A stretch of 64,000 nucleotides of DNA from Bacteroides intestinalis DSM 17393 (GCF_000172175.1 NZ_ABJL02000006.1:510966-574965); one strand, 5' to 3'. Shown: positions 7,844 through 18,125, counted from the stretch's first letter. Translations and numbers: made by a program. The notes: generated from the letters alone by a model not told the origin.

Positions 7844-9970
7844 TTGGCAGTAAATAAGAAAAATATCATGACCCGCTACTTCTTTGTAGTCCTCGTAATG
7901 GGATTGCTGGGAATAGCTATTGTCGTTAAAGCCGCAGTCATCATGTTTGCGGAGCGACAGTATTGGCAGGATGTAGCCGACCGTTTCGTGAAAGAAAACG
8001 TGACGGTAAAGCCTAATCGTGGTAACATTCTTTCATCCGACGGCAAACTGATGGCAAGTTCCCTGCCCGAATATCGTATATACATGGACTTCAAGGCAGG
8101 AGGAGAAACCAAGGACACGATGTTGGTGAACCACATGAATGAAATATGTGAAGGGTTACATAAGATATTTCCTGATAAGAGTGCAGCTGAGTTCAAGTCA
8201 CACTTACAGAAAGGGCGTAAAAAAGGTAGCCGGAACTATCTGATTTATCCGAGACGTATTTCATACATCCAGTACAAAGAAGCCAAGCGTCTGCCTGTTT
8301 TCAATCTGAACAAATACAAAGGCGGTTTCCACGAACAGGTATATAATCAGCGTAAAAAGCCGTTTGGCTCCTTGGCAGCCCGTACACTGGGTGACCTCTA
8401 TGCAGATACTGCACAGGGGGCAAAGAATGGTATCGAACTGGCTTTTGACACTCTGCTGAAAGGACGTGACGGTATCACGCACCGCCAGAAAGTGATGAAT
8501 AAATACCTGAACATCGTAGATATAGCTCCCGTAGATGGCTGCGACATTATCTCCACTCTCGATGTAGGTATGCAGGATATCTGCGAGAAAGCATTGGTGG
8601 ATAAGTTGAAAGAAATCAATGCTACTGTAGGTGTAGCCATACTGATGGAAGTGGAAACAGGTGAAGTCAAAGCTATCGTCAACATGATGAAAGCTGGTGA
8701 CTGCAACTATTATGAAATGCGTAATAATGCCATTAGCGATATGATGGAACCGGGGTCTACATTCAAGACGGCTTCTATCATGGTAGCCCTTGAAGACGGG
8801 AAAATTACTCCGGAGACGGAAGTAGATACCGGAAACGGTGTAATGATGATGTACGGTAGTAAGATGAGGGATCATAACTGGCATCGCGGTGGCTACGGGA
8901 AGATCAATGTAACCCGTATCCTGGAAGTTTCTTCCAATGTCGGTGTTTCGTACCTAATCGACAAGCACTACAAGGATAATCCTCAAAAGTATGTAGACGG
9001 GCTGAAGCGAATGAGCATTGACCAACCACTAAATCTACAAATCTCAGGTGAGGGAAAACCGAATATAAAAGGTCCGAAAGAAAGATATTTCGCCAAGACG
9101 ACCTTACCATGGATGAGTATCGGTTACGAAACTCAGGTTCCGCCGCTCAACATCCTTACTTTCTATAATGCTATTGCCAATAATGGCACGATGGTGCGTC
9201 CTAAGTTTGTAAGAGCCGCTGTAAAAGATGGTGAGGTGATAAAAGAATATCCGACGGAGGTAATCAATCCGAAGATTTGCTCCGACCGCACCTTGACACA
9301 AATCCGCGATATTCTGGAAAAAGTGGTATCACAAGGATTGGCGAAACCGGCCGGAAGCAAACAATTCTCCGTAGCTGGGAAAACGGGTACGGCACAGGTA
9401 TCCCAGGGTTTGGCAGGCTATAAGTCAGGACGGGTGAATTATTTGGTAAGTTTCTGCGGTTACTTTCCGGCAGAAGCACCGAAGTACAGTTGTATTGTTT
9501 CTATCCAGAAACCGGGACTTCCTGCCTCAGGTGGTTTGATGGCCGGTAGTGTATTCGGAAAGATTGCCGAAAGAGTGTATGCTAAAAATCTGCGGTTTGA
9601 TATCCGCAGTGCAATAGATAGCACAAGCAATGTCATTCCTCCGGTAAAAGCAGGAGAAATGAATGAAGCATTGCAGGTGTTGGATGGGCTGAATGTTCCG
9701 GTACAAAAGCAGTTCTCTCCCAAGAAAGGGAAAGAAGCATGGGGACATACGCAGGAGTCCCCTAATGCAGTTATTCTGCAGGCCAAGGAGGGAACAAGCT
9801 CAAATACAGTTCCCAACGTCATAGGAATGGGAGCGAAAGATGCTGTTTACTTATTGGAAAGCAAAGGACTGAAAGTCAGAATAAGCGGTATAGGAAAGGT
9901 AAAGAATCAATCGATACCGGGTGGTAACCGCGTTGTGAAAGGTCAAACCATAGTTTTGACACTTCGTTAA
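7844..9970 (+). CDS. ftsI: Septal peptidoglycan transpeptidase FtsI (class B PBP) with PASTA domain
   Basis: Cross-links septal peptidoglycan. 708 residues. One membrane anchor (about 11-36) is followed by a PBP dimerisation domain and the transpeptidase domain. Catalytic motifs are complete: S305-TFK308, S363-S-N365 and K513-TG515. A single PASTA domain (about 650-708) ends the protein. The frame can start at TTG 7844 or at ATG 7868, eight codons later. TTG is kept here because it gives a basic leader before the membrane segment, but the ATG is also acceptable. It lies between ftsL and murE. Confidence 0.95.
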   Translation: MAVNKKNIMTRYFFVVLVMGLLGIAIVVKAAVIMFAERQYWQDVADRFVKENVTVKPNRGNILSSDGKLMASSLPEYRIYMDFKAGGETKDTMLVNHMNEICEGLHKIFPDKSAAEFKSHLQKGRKKGSRNYLIYPRRISYIQYKEAKRLPVFNLNKYKGGFHEQVYNQRKKPFGSLAARTLGDLYADTAQGAKNGIELAFDTLLKGRDGITHRQKVMNKYLNIVDIAPVDGCDIISTLDVGMQDICEKALVDKLKEINATVGVAILMEVETGEVKAIVNMMKAGDCNYYEMRNNAISDMMEPGSTFKTASIMVALEDGKITPETEVDTGNGVMMMYGSKMRDHNWHRGGYGKINVTRILEVSSNVGVSYLIDKHYKDNPQKYVDGLKRMSIDQPLNLQISGEGKPNIKGPKERYFAKTTLPWMSIGYETQVPPLNILTFYNAIANNGTMVRPKFVRAAVKDGEVIKEYPTEVINPKICSDRTLTQIRDILEKVVSQGLAKPAGSKQFSVAGKTGTAQVSQGLAGYKSGRVNYLVSFCGYFPAEAPKYSCIVSIQKPGLPASGGLMAGSVFGKIAERVYAKNLRFDIRSAIDSTSNVIPPVKAGEMNEALQVLDGLNVPVQKQFSPKKGKEAWGHTQESPNAVILQAKEGTSSNTVPNVIGMGAKDAVYLLESKGLKVRISGIGKVKNQSIPGGNRVVKGQTIVLTLR

Positions 9971-10003
9971 ACTATTAAGAATATACATTATATATAATAA
10001 GGT

Positions 10004-11452
10004 ATGATATTAAGTGAATTACTGAAAGCAATACAACCGATACAAATTATCGGAAGTACGGAGACGGAAATAACGGGGGTAAATATCGACTCCCGTCTGG
10101 TGCAAGCCGGACATCTGTTCATGGCTATGCGCGGTACCCAGACTGACGGGCATGCTTACATTCCCGCTGCCATTGAGAAAGGTGCCGTCGCAGTGCTTTG
10201 CGAAGATGTGCCTGAAGAAAAGAAAGAAGGCATCACCTATATCCAGGTGAAAGACAGCGAAGAAGCTGTTGGTAAAATAGCCACTACTTTTTACGACGAC
10301 CCAACCTCCAAAATGGAATTGGTAGGCGTAACCGGAACAAACGGAAAAACCACCATCGCTACCTTATTATATAATACATTCCGTTATTTCGGTTACAAGG
10401 TAGGACTGATCTCTACAGTCTGCAACTATATAGATGATCAGGCAATCCCAACTGAACATACCACCCCCGACCCCATCACCCTAAATCAGTTGCTGGGACA
10501 GATGGCAGACTCCGGGTGCAAATATGTCTTTATGGAAGTAAGTTCACATTCCATTGCCCAGAAACGCATCAGTGGTCTACGCTTTGCAGGGGGAATCTTT
10601 ACCAACCTGACACGTGACCACCTGGACTACCACAAGACTGTGGAAAACTATCTCAAAGCCAAGAAGAAATTTTTCGATGATATGCCGAAAGGTGCTTTCA
10701 GTCTGACTAATCTGGATGACAAGAACGGACTCGTCATGACCCAGAACACACGTTCCAAAGTATATACTTATTCCTTGCGTAGCCTCAGCGACTTCAAGGG
10801 CAAAATATTGGAATCTCATTTTGAAGGGATGTTGCTCGACTTCAACAACCATGAACTGGCCGTACATTTCATTGGTCGTTTCAATGCTTCAAACTTGCTG
10901 GCAGTATTCGGTGCAGCCGTATTGCTTGGAAAGAAGGAAGAAGACGTACTCGTTGCACTCAGTACCCTGCAACCTGTGGCCGGACGCTTCGATGCTGTAC
11001 GTTCACCCAAAGGTATCACTGCCATTGTGGACTATGCACACACACCGGACGCTCTCATCAATGTTCTGAATGCCATTCACGGCGTACTCGAAGGAAAAGG
11101 GAAAATAATTACTGTAGTAGGTGCAGGCGGCAACCGAGACAAAGGTAAACGCCCCATCATGGCAAAAGAGGCGGCCAAAGCAAGCGATCGTGTTATCATC
11201 ACTTCGGACAACCCCCGCTTTGAAGAGCCGCAAGATATCATCAATGATATGCTTGCCGGATTGGATAAAGACGACATGCAGAAGACCATCAGCATTGCCG
11301 ACCGGCGCGAAGCTATCAAAACAGCATGTATGCTGGCGCAGCCCGGTGATGTTATTCTTGTAGCCGGAAAGGGCCATGAGAACTATCAGGAAGTCAAAGG
11401 AGTTAAACATCATTTTGATGACAAAGAAGAGTTAAAGGCGATAATGTTTTAA
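10004..11452 (+). CDS. murE: UDP-MurNAc-L-Ala-D-Glu:meso-DAP ligase MurE
   Basis: Adds the third peptide residue to the peptidoglycan precursor with ATP. 482 residues in the three Mur ligase domains. The P-loop is GTNGKTT (111-117). HTTPDP (152-157) and the Mur ligase HLDYH motif (206-210) are present. D402-N-P-R405 is the signature that selects meso-diaminopimelate rather than lysine, so the wall is DAP-type. The gene is 33 bp after ftsI. Its stop is followed directly by a long imperfect hairpin. Confidence 0.97.
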   Translation: MILSELLKAIQPIQIIGSTETEITGVNIDSRLVQAGHLFMAMRGTQTDGHAYIPAAIEKGAVAVLCEDVPEEKKEGITYIQVKDSEEAVGKIATTFYDDPTSKMELVGVTGTNGKTTIATLLYNTFRYFGYKVGLISTVCNYIDDQAIPTEHTTPDPITLNQLLGQMADSGCKYVFMEVSSHSIAQKRISGLRFAGGIFTNLTRDHLDYHKTVENYLKAKKKFFDDMPKGAFSLTNLDDKNGLVMTQNTRSKVYTYSLRSLSDFKGKILESHFEGMLLDFNNHELAVHFIGRFNASNLLAVFGAAVLLGKKEEDVLVALSTLQPVAGRFDAVRSPKGITAIVDYAHTPDALINVLNAIHGVLEGKGKIITVVGAGGNRDKGKRPIMAKEAAKASDRVIITSDNPRFEEPQDIINDMLAGLDKDDMQKTISIADRREAIKTACMLAQPGDVILVAGKGHENYQEVKGVKHHFDDKEELKAIMF

Positions 11453-11512
11453 AGTGATAAAGTGGTAGAGTGATATTACTTTAACACATTATCACTTTAC
11501 CACACTATCACA
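11453..11512 (+). repeat. Long imperfect hairpin in the murE-mraY spacer
   Basis: The 22 bases at 11453-11474 are complementary to 11491-11512 with three or four mismatches, around a 16-base loop. No T-run follows, so it does not look like a normal terminator. It fills almost the whole spacer. Confidence 0.75.
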
Positions 11513-11527
11513 CTAAATAGTTGATTT

Positions 11528-12796
11528 ATGTTATACTACTTATTTCAATGGCTGGACAAATATAACATTCCCGGTGCGGGCATGTTTGGCTATACATCAT
11601 TCCGGGCTCTGATGGCAATCATTCTCGCATTGCTCATCTCAAGTATCTGGGGTGACCGTTTTATAGACTTGCTGAAACGGAAACAAATTACAGAGACCCA
11701 ACGTGATGCCAGCATCGACCCGTTCGGAGTGAACAAAGTGGGTGTACCAAGTATGGGAGGTGTCATTATTATTGTGGCCATTCTCATTCCATGCCTATTG
11801 CTGGGTAAACTGAGCAATGTCTATATGATATTGATGCTGATTACCACAGTATGGTTAGGATCGCTGGGCTTTGCCGATGATTACATCAAAATCTTTAAGA
11901 AAGACAAAGAAGGTTTGCACGGGAAATTCAAAATTATCGGCCAGGTAGGTTTGGGACTGATTGTAGGCCTGACACTTTACCTGAGTCCACAGGCAGTTAT
12001 CCGCGAGAATATTGAAGTAAAGAAACCAGGACAGGAAATGGAGGTCATCCATGCAGGGCAAGACATTAAGTCCACGCAGACTACGATTCCGTTCTTTAAG
12101 AGCAATAACCTGGATTACGCAGACTTTGTGGGTTTCTTAGGTGAGCATGCACAAACTGCCGGTTGGGTTTTATTCGTAATCATTACTATATTCGTAGTAA
12201 CAGCAGTCAGCAATGGCGCCAATCTGAATGACGGAATGGACGGCATGGCAGCGGGAAACTCAGCAATCATAGGCTTGGCATTAGGTATCTTAGCCTATGT
12301 ATCGAGCCACATTACGTATGCCAGTTACCTTAACATCATGTATATCCCCGGATCGGAGGAACTGGTAATTTTCATTTGTGCCTTTATCGGTGCATTGATC
12401 GGTTTCCTGTGGTACAATGCATATCCTGCACAGGTATTCATGGGCGATACGGGCAGTTTGACGATTGGTGGCATCATTGCCGTGTTTGCCATTATCATAC
12501 ACAAAGAGTTACTTATACCTATTCTTTGTGGAGTGTTCCTGGTAGAGAACTTGTCCGTCATCCTGCAACGATTCTATTACAAAGCCGGAAAGAGAAAGGG
12601 CGTTAAGCAAAGATTGTTCAAGCGAACTCCCATTCACGACCATTTCCGTACTTCCATGAGTCTGATAGAACCGGGGTGTACAGTGAAGTTCACAACGCCG
12701 ACCAAGCTGTTCCATGAATCAAAGATAACAGTCCGCTTCTGGATTGTGACGATTGTATTGGCAGCGATAACAATTATAACATTAAAGATAAGATAA
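11528..12796 (+). CDS. mraY: Phospho-N-acetylmuramoyl-pentapeptide transferase MraY
   Basis: Transfers phospho-MurNAc-pentapeptide to undecaprenyl phosphate, forming lipid I at the inner membrane. 422 residues with about ten hydrophobic segments. Family motifs are present: PSMGG early, GFADDYIKI with the Asp-Asp pair, NLNDGMDGMAAG, and RTPIHDHFR in the cytoplasmic C-terminal half. At 422 residues it is longer than the roughly 360 of enterobacterial MraY. The extra length is a loop around residues 155-195 rich in charged residues, as in other Bacteroidetes. Confidence 0.97.
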   Translation: MLYYLFQWLDKYNIPGAGMFGYTSFRALMAIILALLISSIWGDRFIDLLKRKQITETQRDASIDPFGVNKVGVPSMGGVIIIVAILIPCLLLGKLSNVYMILMLITTVWLGSLGFADDYIKIFKKDKEGLHGKFKIIGQVGLGLIVGLTLYLSPQAVIRENIEVKKPGQEMEVIHAGQDIKSTQTTIPFFKSNNLDYADFVGFLGEHAQTAGWVLFVIITIFVVTAVSNGANLNDGMDGMAAGNSAIIGLALGILAYVSSHITYASYLNIMYIPGSEELVIFICAFIGALIGFLWYNAYPAQVFMGDTGSLTIGGIIAVFAIIIHKELLIPILCGVFLVENLSVILQRFYYKAGKRKGVKQRLFKRTPIHDHFRTSMSLIEPGCTVKFTTPTKLFHESKITVRFWIVTIVLAAITIITLKIR

Positions 12797-12913
12797 TAGA
12801 GCTGCCAGCCGCGAGCTACAAGCTACAAGTGCTCGCTACTGGTTGCCGATAAATAACAAACTTGTAGCAACTGCCAACTCCAGCCACTTACTGGTAGCTA
12901 GTAGCTGGTAGCC
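12797..12913 (+). repeat. GTAGCT-rich imperfect inverted repeat in the mraY-murD spacer
   Basis: The left side (about 12801-12845) carries GAGCTACAAGCTACAAG. The right side (about 12861-12913) carries the complementary series CTTGTAGC...GGTAGCTAGTAGC. Together they can form a long, mismatched hairpin. A related GTAGC-rich stretch (AGCTTGTAGCTCGTAGC) occurs at about 2802-2820, before the sulfatase gene, so this is a dispersed spacer repeat. Confidence 0.65.
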
Positions 12914-12931
12914 TGTAACTTTAAAGAATAT

Positions 12932-14266
12932 ATGAGTAGAATTGTAGTATTAGGAGCCGGAGAGAGCGGTGCAGGTGCTGCCGTACTCGCCAAAGTGAAG
13001 GGTTTCGACACATTCGTATCCGACATGTCCGCCATCAAAGATAAATATAAGGAAGTGCTGGATAAGTACGGCATTGCCTGGGAAGAAGGACAGCATACGG
13101 AAGAATTGATTTTGAGTGCGGATGAAGTGGTGAAGAGCCCCGGTATTCCCAACGACGCTCCGATGATACTGAAACTGAAAGAGCAAGGTACACCCATTAT
13201 CTCTGAGATAGAGTTTGCGGGACGCTATACCAATGCAAAAATGATATGTATTACCGGTTCAAATGGCAAGACCACTACCACCTCACTTATTTACCACATT
13301 TTCAAAAGTGCAGGTCTGAATGTGGGATTGGCCGGTAACATAGGTAAGAGTCTTGCCTTGCAGGTAGCCACAGACCAACATGATTATTATGTGATTGAGC
13401 TCAGCTCTTTCCAACTGGATAATATGTATAAGTTCCGTGCCAATATTGCCGTGCTGATGAACATCACACCCGATCATCTGGACCGTTACGACCATTGCAT
13501 GCAGAATTATGTGGATGCCAAATTCCGCATCACACAGAACCAGACACCAGAAGATGCTTTCATCTTCTGGAACGATGACCCCATCATCAAGCGGGAACTG
13601 GACAAGCATGGACTGCGAGCCCATCTTTATCCGTTCTCTGCAGTAAAAGAAGATGGAGCCATAGCTTATGTGGAAGACGGCGAAGTTGAAATCAACGAAC
13701 CCATCGCCTTCAATATGGAGCAGGAGAAACTGGCCCTGCAGGGTACGCACAATTTATACAATTCTCTCGCCGCAGGTATCTCAGCCAATCTTGCCGGAAT
13801 AGAGAAAGAATATATTCGTCGGGCATTGTCTGATTTTAAAGGTGTGGAACATCGCCTGGAAAAAGTTGCAACTGTACGTGGCGTGGAGTTTATCAATGAC
13901 TCTAAAGCCACAAACGTAAATTCCTGTTGGTACGCCCTGCAGAGTATGAAGACGAAGACCGTGCTTATTCTGGGAGGAAAGGATAAAGGTAATGACTATA
14001 CGGAAATAGAGGATTTAGTACGCGAAAAGTGTTCAGCCTTAGTCTATCTGGGATTGCACAATGAGAAGCTACATGACTTCTTTGATCGCATGGGATTGCC
14101 CGTCGCCGATGTACAAACCGGCATGAAGGACGCTGTAGACGCAGCATTCCGTCTGGCCAAAAAGGGTGAAACCGTATTACTCAGTCCTTGCTGTGCCAGT
14201 TTCGACCTTTTCAGCAGCTATGAAGACCGGGGCGACCAGTTCAAAAAGTGTGTAAGAGAATTATAG
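12932..14266 (+). CDS. murD: UDP-MurNAc-L-alanine:D-glutamate ligase MurD
   Basis: Adds D-glutamate to UDP-MurNAc-Ala in the cytoplasm. 444 residues, typical. An N-terminal UDP-binding Rossmann fold (VVLGAGESG, 5-13) is followed by the ATP-binding P-loop GSNGKTTTT (109-117). The ligase motif NITPDHLDRYD and the late FINDSKATN block, which is diagnostic for MurD among Mur ligases, are present. It lies between the mraY spacer repeat and ftsW (22 bp). Confidence 0.97.
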   Translation: MSRIVVLGAGESGAGAAVLAKVKGFDTFVSDMSAIKDKYKEVLDKYGIAWEEGQHTEELILSADEVVKSPGIPNDAPMILKLKEQGTPIISEIEFAGRYTNAKMICITGSNGKTTTTSLIYHIFKSAGLNVGLAGNIGKSLALQVATDQHDYYVIELSSFQLDNMYKFRANIAVLMNITPDHLDRYDHCMQNYVDAKFRITQNQTPEDAFIFWNDDPIIKRELDKHGLRAHLYPFSAVKEDGAIAYVEDGEVEINEPIAFNMEQEKLALQGTHNLYNSLAAGISANLAGIEKEYIRRALSDFKGVEHRLEKVATVRGVEFINDSKATNVNSCWYALQSMKTKTVLILGGKDKGNDYTEIEDLVREKCSALVYLGLHNEKLHDFFDRMGLPVADVQTGMKDAVDAAFRLAKKGETVLLSPCCASFDLFSSYEDRGDQFKKCVREL

Positions 14267-14288
14267 GACACATTACCACATTAAATTT

Positions 14289-15566
14289 ATGGATTTATTA
14301 AAAAGCATATTCAAAGGTGATAAGGTAATCTGGATTATATTCCTTTTCCTTTGCCTCATTTCTATCGTAGAAGTGTTCAGCGCTGCGTCTACCCTGACGT
14401 ATAAAAGCGGTGACCACTGGGGGCCGATTACACAGCACAGCATCATCTTGATGGTGGGTGCCGTAGTAGTGGTGTTTATGCACAATATCCCCTACAAATG
14501 GTTTCAGGTATTTCCTGTATTCCTGCTTCCACTATCTGTGGTACTGCTGGCCCTCGTTATGATGATGGAACGCATTAACGGTGCTGCACGCTGGATGACC
14601 TTCATGGGGGTTCAGTTTCAGCCTTCGGAAGTAGCCAAAATGGCTGTCATCATCGTTACCGCCTTTATTCTTTCGAAAGGACAGGACGAAGATGGGGCCA
14701 GCCCGAAAGCTTTTAAACGTATCATGATTATCACAGGTATTATTTGTCTGCTGATTGCCCCGGAAAACCTCTCGACGGCAGCACTGCTCTTCGGAGTGGT
14801 TTATCTGATGATGTTCATCGGGCGAGTGGCAATGAAAAAATTATTAATACTGGCAGGCGGCCTGGCTGGAGTAGCAATTATAGGTGTGACATTCCTTGTA
14901 CTGACCAAGAATAGCGATTTACCATTCCTGCACCGTTTCGACACATGGCGTGCCCGTATTGAGAAGTTTACAAATGACAATGAGGTACCTGCTGCCAAAT
15001 TCGATATAGACAAAGATGCTCAGATAGCCCATGCACGTATTGCCGTAGCTACGAGTCACGTTGTAGGCAAAGGACCGGGTAACTCGGTACAGCGCGACTT
15101 CCTGAGTCAGGCTTTCTCTGACTTTATCTTTGCTATCATTATCGAAGAATTGGGATTGATAGGTGGAGCTTTCGTCGTATTCCTTTACGTCTGTCTGCTG
15201 ATACGAGTCGGGCGTATTGCGAAAAAGTGCGAACGAACATTCCCTGCTTTCCTTATAATAGGAATTGCACTACTACTTGTATCGCAAGCTATATTCAACA
15301 TGATGGTAGCAGTAGGATTGGCCCCGGTAACCGGACAGCCGCTTCCGCTTATCAGTAAAGGTGGTACTTCTACACTTATCAACTGTGCTTATATCGGTAT
15401 GATACTGAGTGTGAGCCGCTATACCGCCAGACTGGAAGAGCAGAAAGAACACGATGCTTTGATACCCATGCAAGTAGAAGTACCTGCCGAAGAGACAAAT
15501 AGCGATGCACAAACAGCTGCTGAACCGACGGCAAAGGTATTGAACAGTGATGCTGAATTTGAATAA
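14289..15566 (+). CDS. ftsW: Septal peptidoglycan glycosyltransferase FtsW
   Basis: SEDS-family membrane protein that polymerises lipid II at the septum together with FtsI. 425 residues with about ten membrane segments. Conserved SEDS features include GAARWM near residue 98, QPSEVAKMA, a large periplasmic loop (about 220-260) and the C-terminal GLAPVTGQPLPLISKGGTS block. The last 40 residues form an acidic cytoplasmic tail. The gene is 11 bp upstream of murG. Confidence 0.96.
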   Translation: MDLLKSIFKGDKVIWIIFLFLCLISIVEVFSAASTLTYKSGDHWGPITQHSIILMVGAVVVVFMHNIPYKWFQVFPVFLLPLSVVLLALVMMMERINGAARWMTFMGVQFQPSEVAKMAVIIVTAFILSKGQDEDGASPKAFKRIMIITGIICLLIAPENLSTAALLFGVVYLMMFIGRVAMKKLLILAGGLAGVAIIGVTFLVLTKNSDLPFLHRFDTWRARIEKFTNDNEVPAAKFDIDKDAQIAHARIAVATSHVVGKGPGNSVQRDFLSQAFSDFIFAIIIEELGLIGGAFVVFLYVCLLIRVGRIAKKCERTFPAFLIIGIALLLVSQAIFNMMVAVGLAPVTGQPLPLISKGGTSTLINCAYIGMILSVSRYTARLEEQKEHDALIPMQVEVPAEETNSDAQTAAEPTAKVLNSDAEFE

Positions 15567-15577
15567 AAATAAGATAT

Positions 15578-16735
15578 ATGGAAACAAAAAATAACGGACC
15601 ACGCATCATAATCAGTGGTGGAGGTACAGGAGGGCATATATTTCCCGCAGTATCTATCGCCAACGCCATCAAGGAACTGCGCCCAGATGCAGAAATCCTC
15701 TTTGTAGGTGCAGAAGGACGAATGGAGATGCAACGCGTGCCCGATGCAGGATATAAAATTATCGGTCTGCCTGTAGCAGGTTTCGACCGTAAGCGCTTAT
15801 GGAAGAACTTTGCAGTAATTATCAAGTTATTGCGTAGCCAATGGAAAGCACGTCGTATCCTGAAAGAATTTAGCCCGCAGGTAGCAGTAGGTGTAGGCGG
15901 ATATGCCAGTGGTCCTACATTAAAAGTAGCGGGCATGATGGGAGTCCCTACTTTGATACAAGAGCAGAATTCTTATGCAGGAGTGACAAACAAGTTGCTT
16001 GCACAGAAAGCATGTAAAATCTGCGTAGCATATGATGGAATGGAGAAATTCTTCCCCGCAGATAAGATTATCATGACAGGGAATCCTGTACGCCAGAACC
16101 TGTTAGCAAATAAACAGAGCCGCGAAGAAGCTGTAAGCTCTTTCGGTTTCAATCCGGAGAAGAAAACAATATTGATACTGGGTGGTAGCTTGGGGGCACG
16201 TACCATCAATCAGACCCTCATTGCTGTACTGGATACGATAAAAGTAAACGGCGACATTCAGTTCATCTGGCAAACAGGAAAAATATATATCCAGCAAGTC
16301 AAAGATGCTATTACTACCGCAACGGGCGAAGCTATACGTAATCCACGGATTTCTGCCATCCCGAATCTGTATGTAACGGATTTCATCAAAGACATGGCAA
16401 GTGCATATGCAGCTGCCGACCTCGTCATTTCCCGTGCAGGTGCCGGTTCTATCTCTGAATTCTGCCTGCTGAACAAGCCGGTCATCCTAGTGCCTTCACC
16501 AAATGTGGCAGAAGACCATCAGACTAAAAATGCACTGGCACTGGTAGATAAGAAAGCTGCTATTTATGTGAAAGATGTAGATGCTATGAAGCATCTGATT
16601 CCTGTGGCTCTTGAAACTGTCACAGATGCCGAGAAGCTGAAAACATTGAGCGAGAACATCGCTAAATTGGCTTTGCCGGATTCGGCAACCATTATTGCAA
16701 AAGAAGTATTAAAACTGATAAATAACGATAAGTGA
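15578..16735 (+). CDS. murG: UDP-GlcNAc:lipid I N-acetylglucosaminyltransferase MurG
   Basis: Converts lipid I to lipid II on the inner face of the membrane. 385 residues in a GT-B fold. GGGTGGH (14-20) is the N-terminal glycine-rich loop, and GVGGYASGP contacts the acceptor side. LGGSLGARTIN starts the C-terminal domain, and RAGAGSISE binds UDP-GlcNAc. The final residues (NNDK) and the spacer before murC come from a short direct repeat (ATAAGTGATAAGTG type). Confidence 0.97.
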   Translation: METKNNGPRIIISGGGTGGHIFPAVSIANAIKELRPDAEILFVGAEGRMEMQRVPDAGYKIIGLPVAGFDRKRLWKNFAVIIKLLRSQWKARRILKEFSPQVAVGVGGYASGPTLKVAGMMGVPTLIQEQNSYAGVTNKLLAQKACKICVAYDGMEKFFPADKIIMTGNPVRQNLLANKQSREEAVSSFGFNPEKKTILILGGSLGARTINQTLIAVLDTIKVNGDIQFIWQTGKIYIQQVKDAITTATGEAIRNPRISAIPNLYVTDFIKDMASAYAAADLVISRAGAGSISEFCLLNKPVILVPSPNVAEDHQTKNALALVDKKAAIYVKDVDAMKHLIPVALETVTDAEKLKTLSENIAKLALPDSATIIAKEVLKLINNDK

Positions 16736-16745
16736 TAAGTGTATT

Positions 16746-18125
16746 ATGAATATAGAAAATATAAAATCCGTATATTTCGTTGGTGCCGGTGGCATCGGTA
16801 TGAGCGCCCTGATACGCTACTTCTTATCAAAGGGAAAGCTCGTTGCCGGTTACGACCGTACCCCAAGCGAACTAACCGAACACCTGATTGCAGAAGGAGC
16901 ACAGATACATTACGAAGAGAATGTGGATCTGATTCCTGAAGCCTGCAAGAATATGGAAAGCACTTTGGTAGTGTATACTCCAGCTGTTCCGCAAAAGCAT
17001 GCCGAGTTAGTATATTTCCGTAACAATGGTTTCGAAATTCAAAAACGGGCACAGGTTTTAGGAACGATCACACATAATAGCAAAGGCTTGTGCGTAGCCG
17101 GTACACATGGTAAAACAACTACCAGTACAATGACAGCGCATCTGCTTTACCAATCACACGTAGGTTGCACTGCATTCCTCGGAGGCATCTCCAAGAATTA
17201 TGATACTAACCTGTTATTATCACAGTCCAGCCCATACACTGTGATTGAGGCAGATGAATTTGACCGCTCATTCCACTGGTTATCACCTTACATGAGCGTA
17301 ATAACTGCTACAGACCCCGACCATCTGGATATTTATGGCACAGAAGAAGCCTACCTGGAAAGTTTTCGTCATTATACGACGCTTATCCAGTCGGGTGGTG
17401 CACTCATTATACACAAGGACATCGCTTTGAAACCTGATGTGCAGGCCGGTGTAAAAGTCTATAGTTACGCCCGTACCGAAGGAGATTTCCACGCAGAGAA
17501 TATCCGTATCGGAAATGGTGAGATCTTTATCGATTTTATTGCACCCGACACGCGTATTAATGATATCCAACTGGGTGTTCCCGTCAGCATCAATATAGAG
17601 AATGGCGTAGCAGCCATGGCACTCGCCCACCTCAACGGTGTGACAGACGAAGAGATCAAGCAAGGTATGGCAAGTTTCCGTGGAGTAGACCGTCGTTTCG
17701 ATTTCAAGGTCAAGAATGACAAAGTCGTATTCCTGAGCGACTATGCCCATCATCCTGCCGAAATAGCACAGAGTGTGAAATCCATTCGTGATCTGTATCA
17801 GGACAAGAAGATTACAGCTATCTTCCAACCACATCTCTATACCCGCACGCGCGATTTCTATAAGGAATTTGCCAACAGTTTGTCGTTACTTGACGAAGTC
17901 ATTCTCGTAGATATCTACCCGGCACGTGAGCAACCAATTCCCGGTGTCACCAGCCAATTGATATACGATAACCTGCGACCGGGCATTGAGAAATGCATGT
18001 GTAAGAAAGAGGATATACTGGAACTCTTATCTCAAAAGCAGATTGAAGTTCTGATAACTTTAGGTGCCGGAAATATAGACAACTACGTCCCTGAAATCAC
18101 AAAGCAATTGACAATTGATAATTAA
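16746..18125 (+). CDS. murC: UDP-MurNAc:L-alanine ligase MurC
   Basis: Adds L-alanine to UDP-MurNAc, the first peptide step. 459 residues. VGAGGIGMSAL starts the UDP-binding domain, GTHGKTT (119-125) is the ATP P-loop, EADEFDRSF is the conserved MurC block and YAHHPAEI lies in the C-terminal domain. The last residues (QLTIDN) are encoded by an AT-rich spacer repeat (AATTGACAATTGATAATTA type) that continues to ftsQ. Confidence 0.97.
   Translation: MNIENIKSVYFVGAGGIGMSALIRYFLSKGKLVAGYDRTPSELTEHLIAEGAQIHYEENVDLIPEACKNMESTLVVYTPAVPQKHAELVYFRNNGFEIQKRAQVLGTITHNSKGLCVAGTHGKTTTSTMTAHLLYQSHVGCTAFLGGISKNYDTNLLLSQSSPYTVIEADEFDRSFHWLSPYMSVITATDPDHLDIYGTEEAYLESFRHYTTLIQSGGALIIHKDIALKPDVQAGVKVYSYARTEGDFHAENIRIGNGEIFIDFIAPDTRINDIQLGVPVSINIENGVAAMALAHLNGVTDEEIKQGMASFRGVDRRFDFKVKNDKVVFLSDYAHHPAEIAQSVKSIRDLYQDKKITAIFQPHLYTRTRDFYKEFANSLSLLDEVILVDIYPAREQPIPGVTSQLIYDNLRPGIEKCMCKKEDILELLSQKQIEVLITLGAGNIDNYVPEITKQLTIDN

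Noticed and set aside
8261..8884. 207-codon open frame opposite ftsI
   Set aside because: Shadow of the transpeptidase gene; no domain and no promoter.
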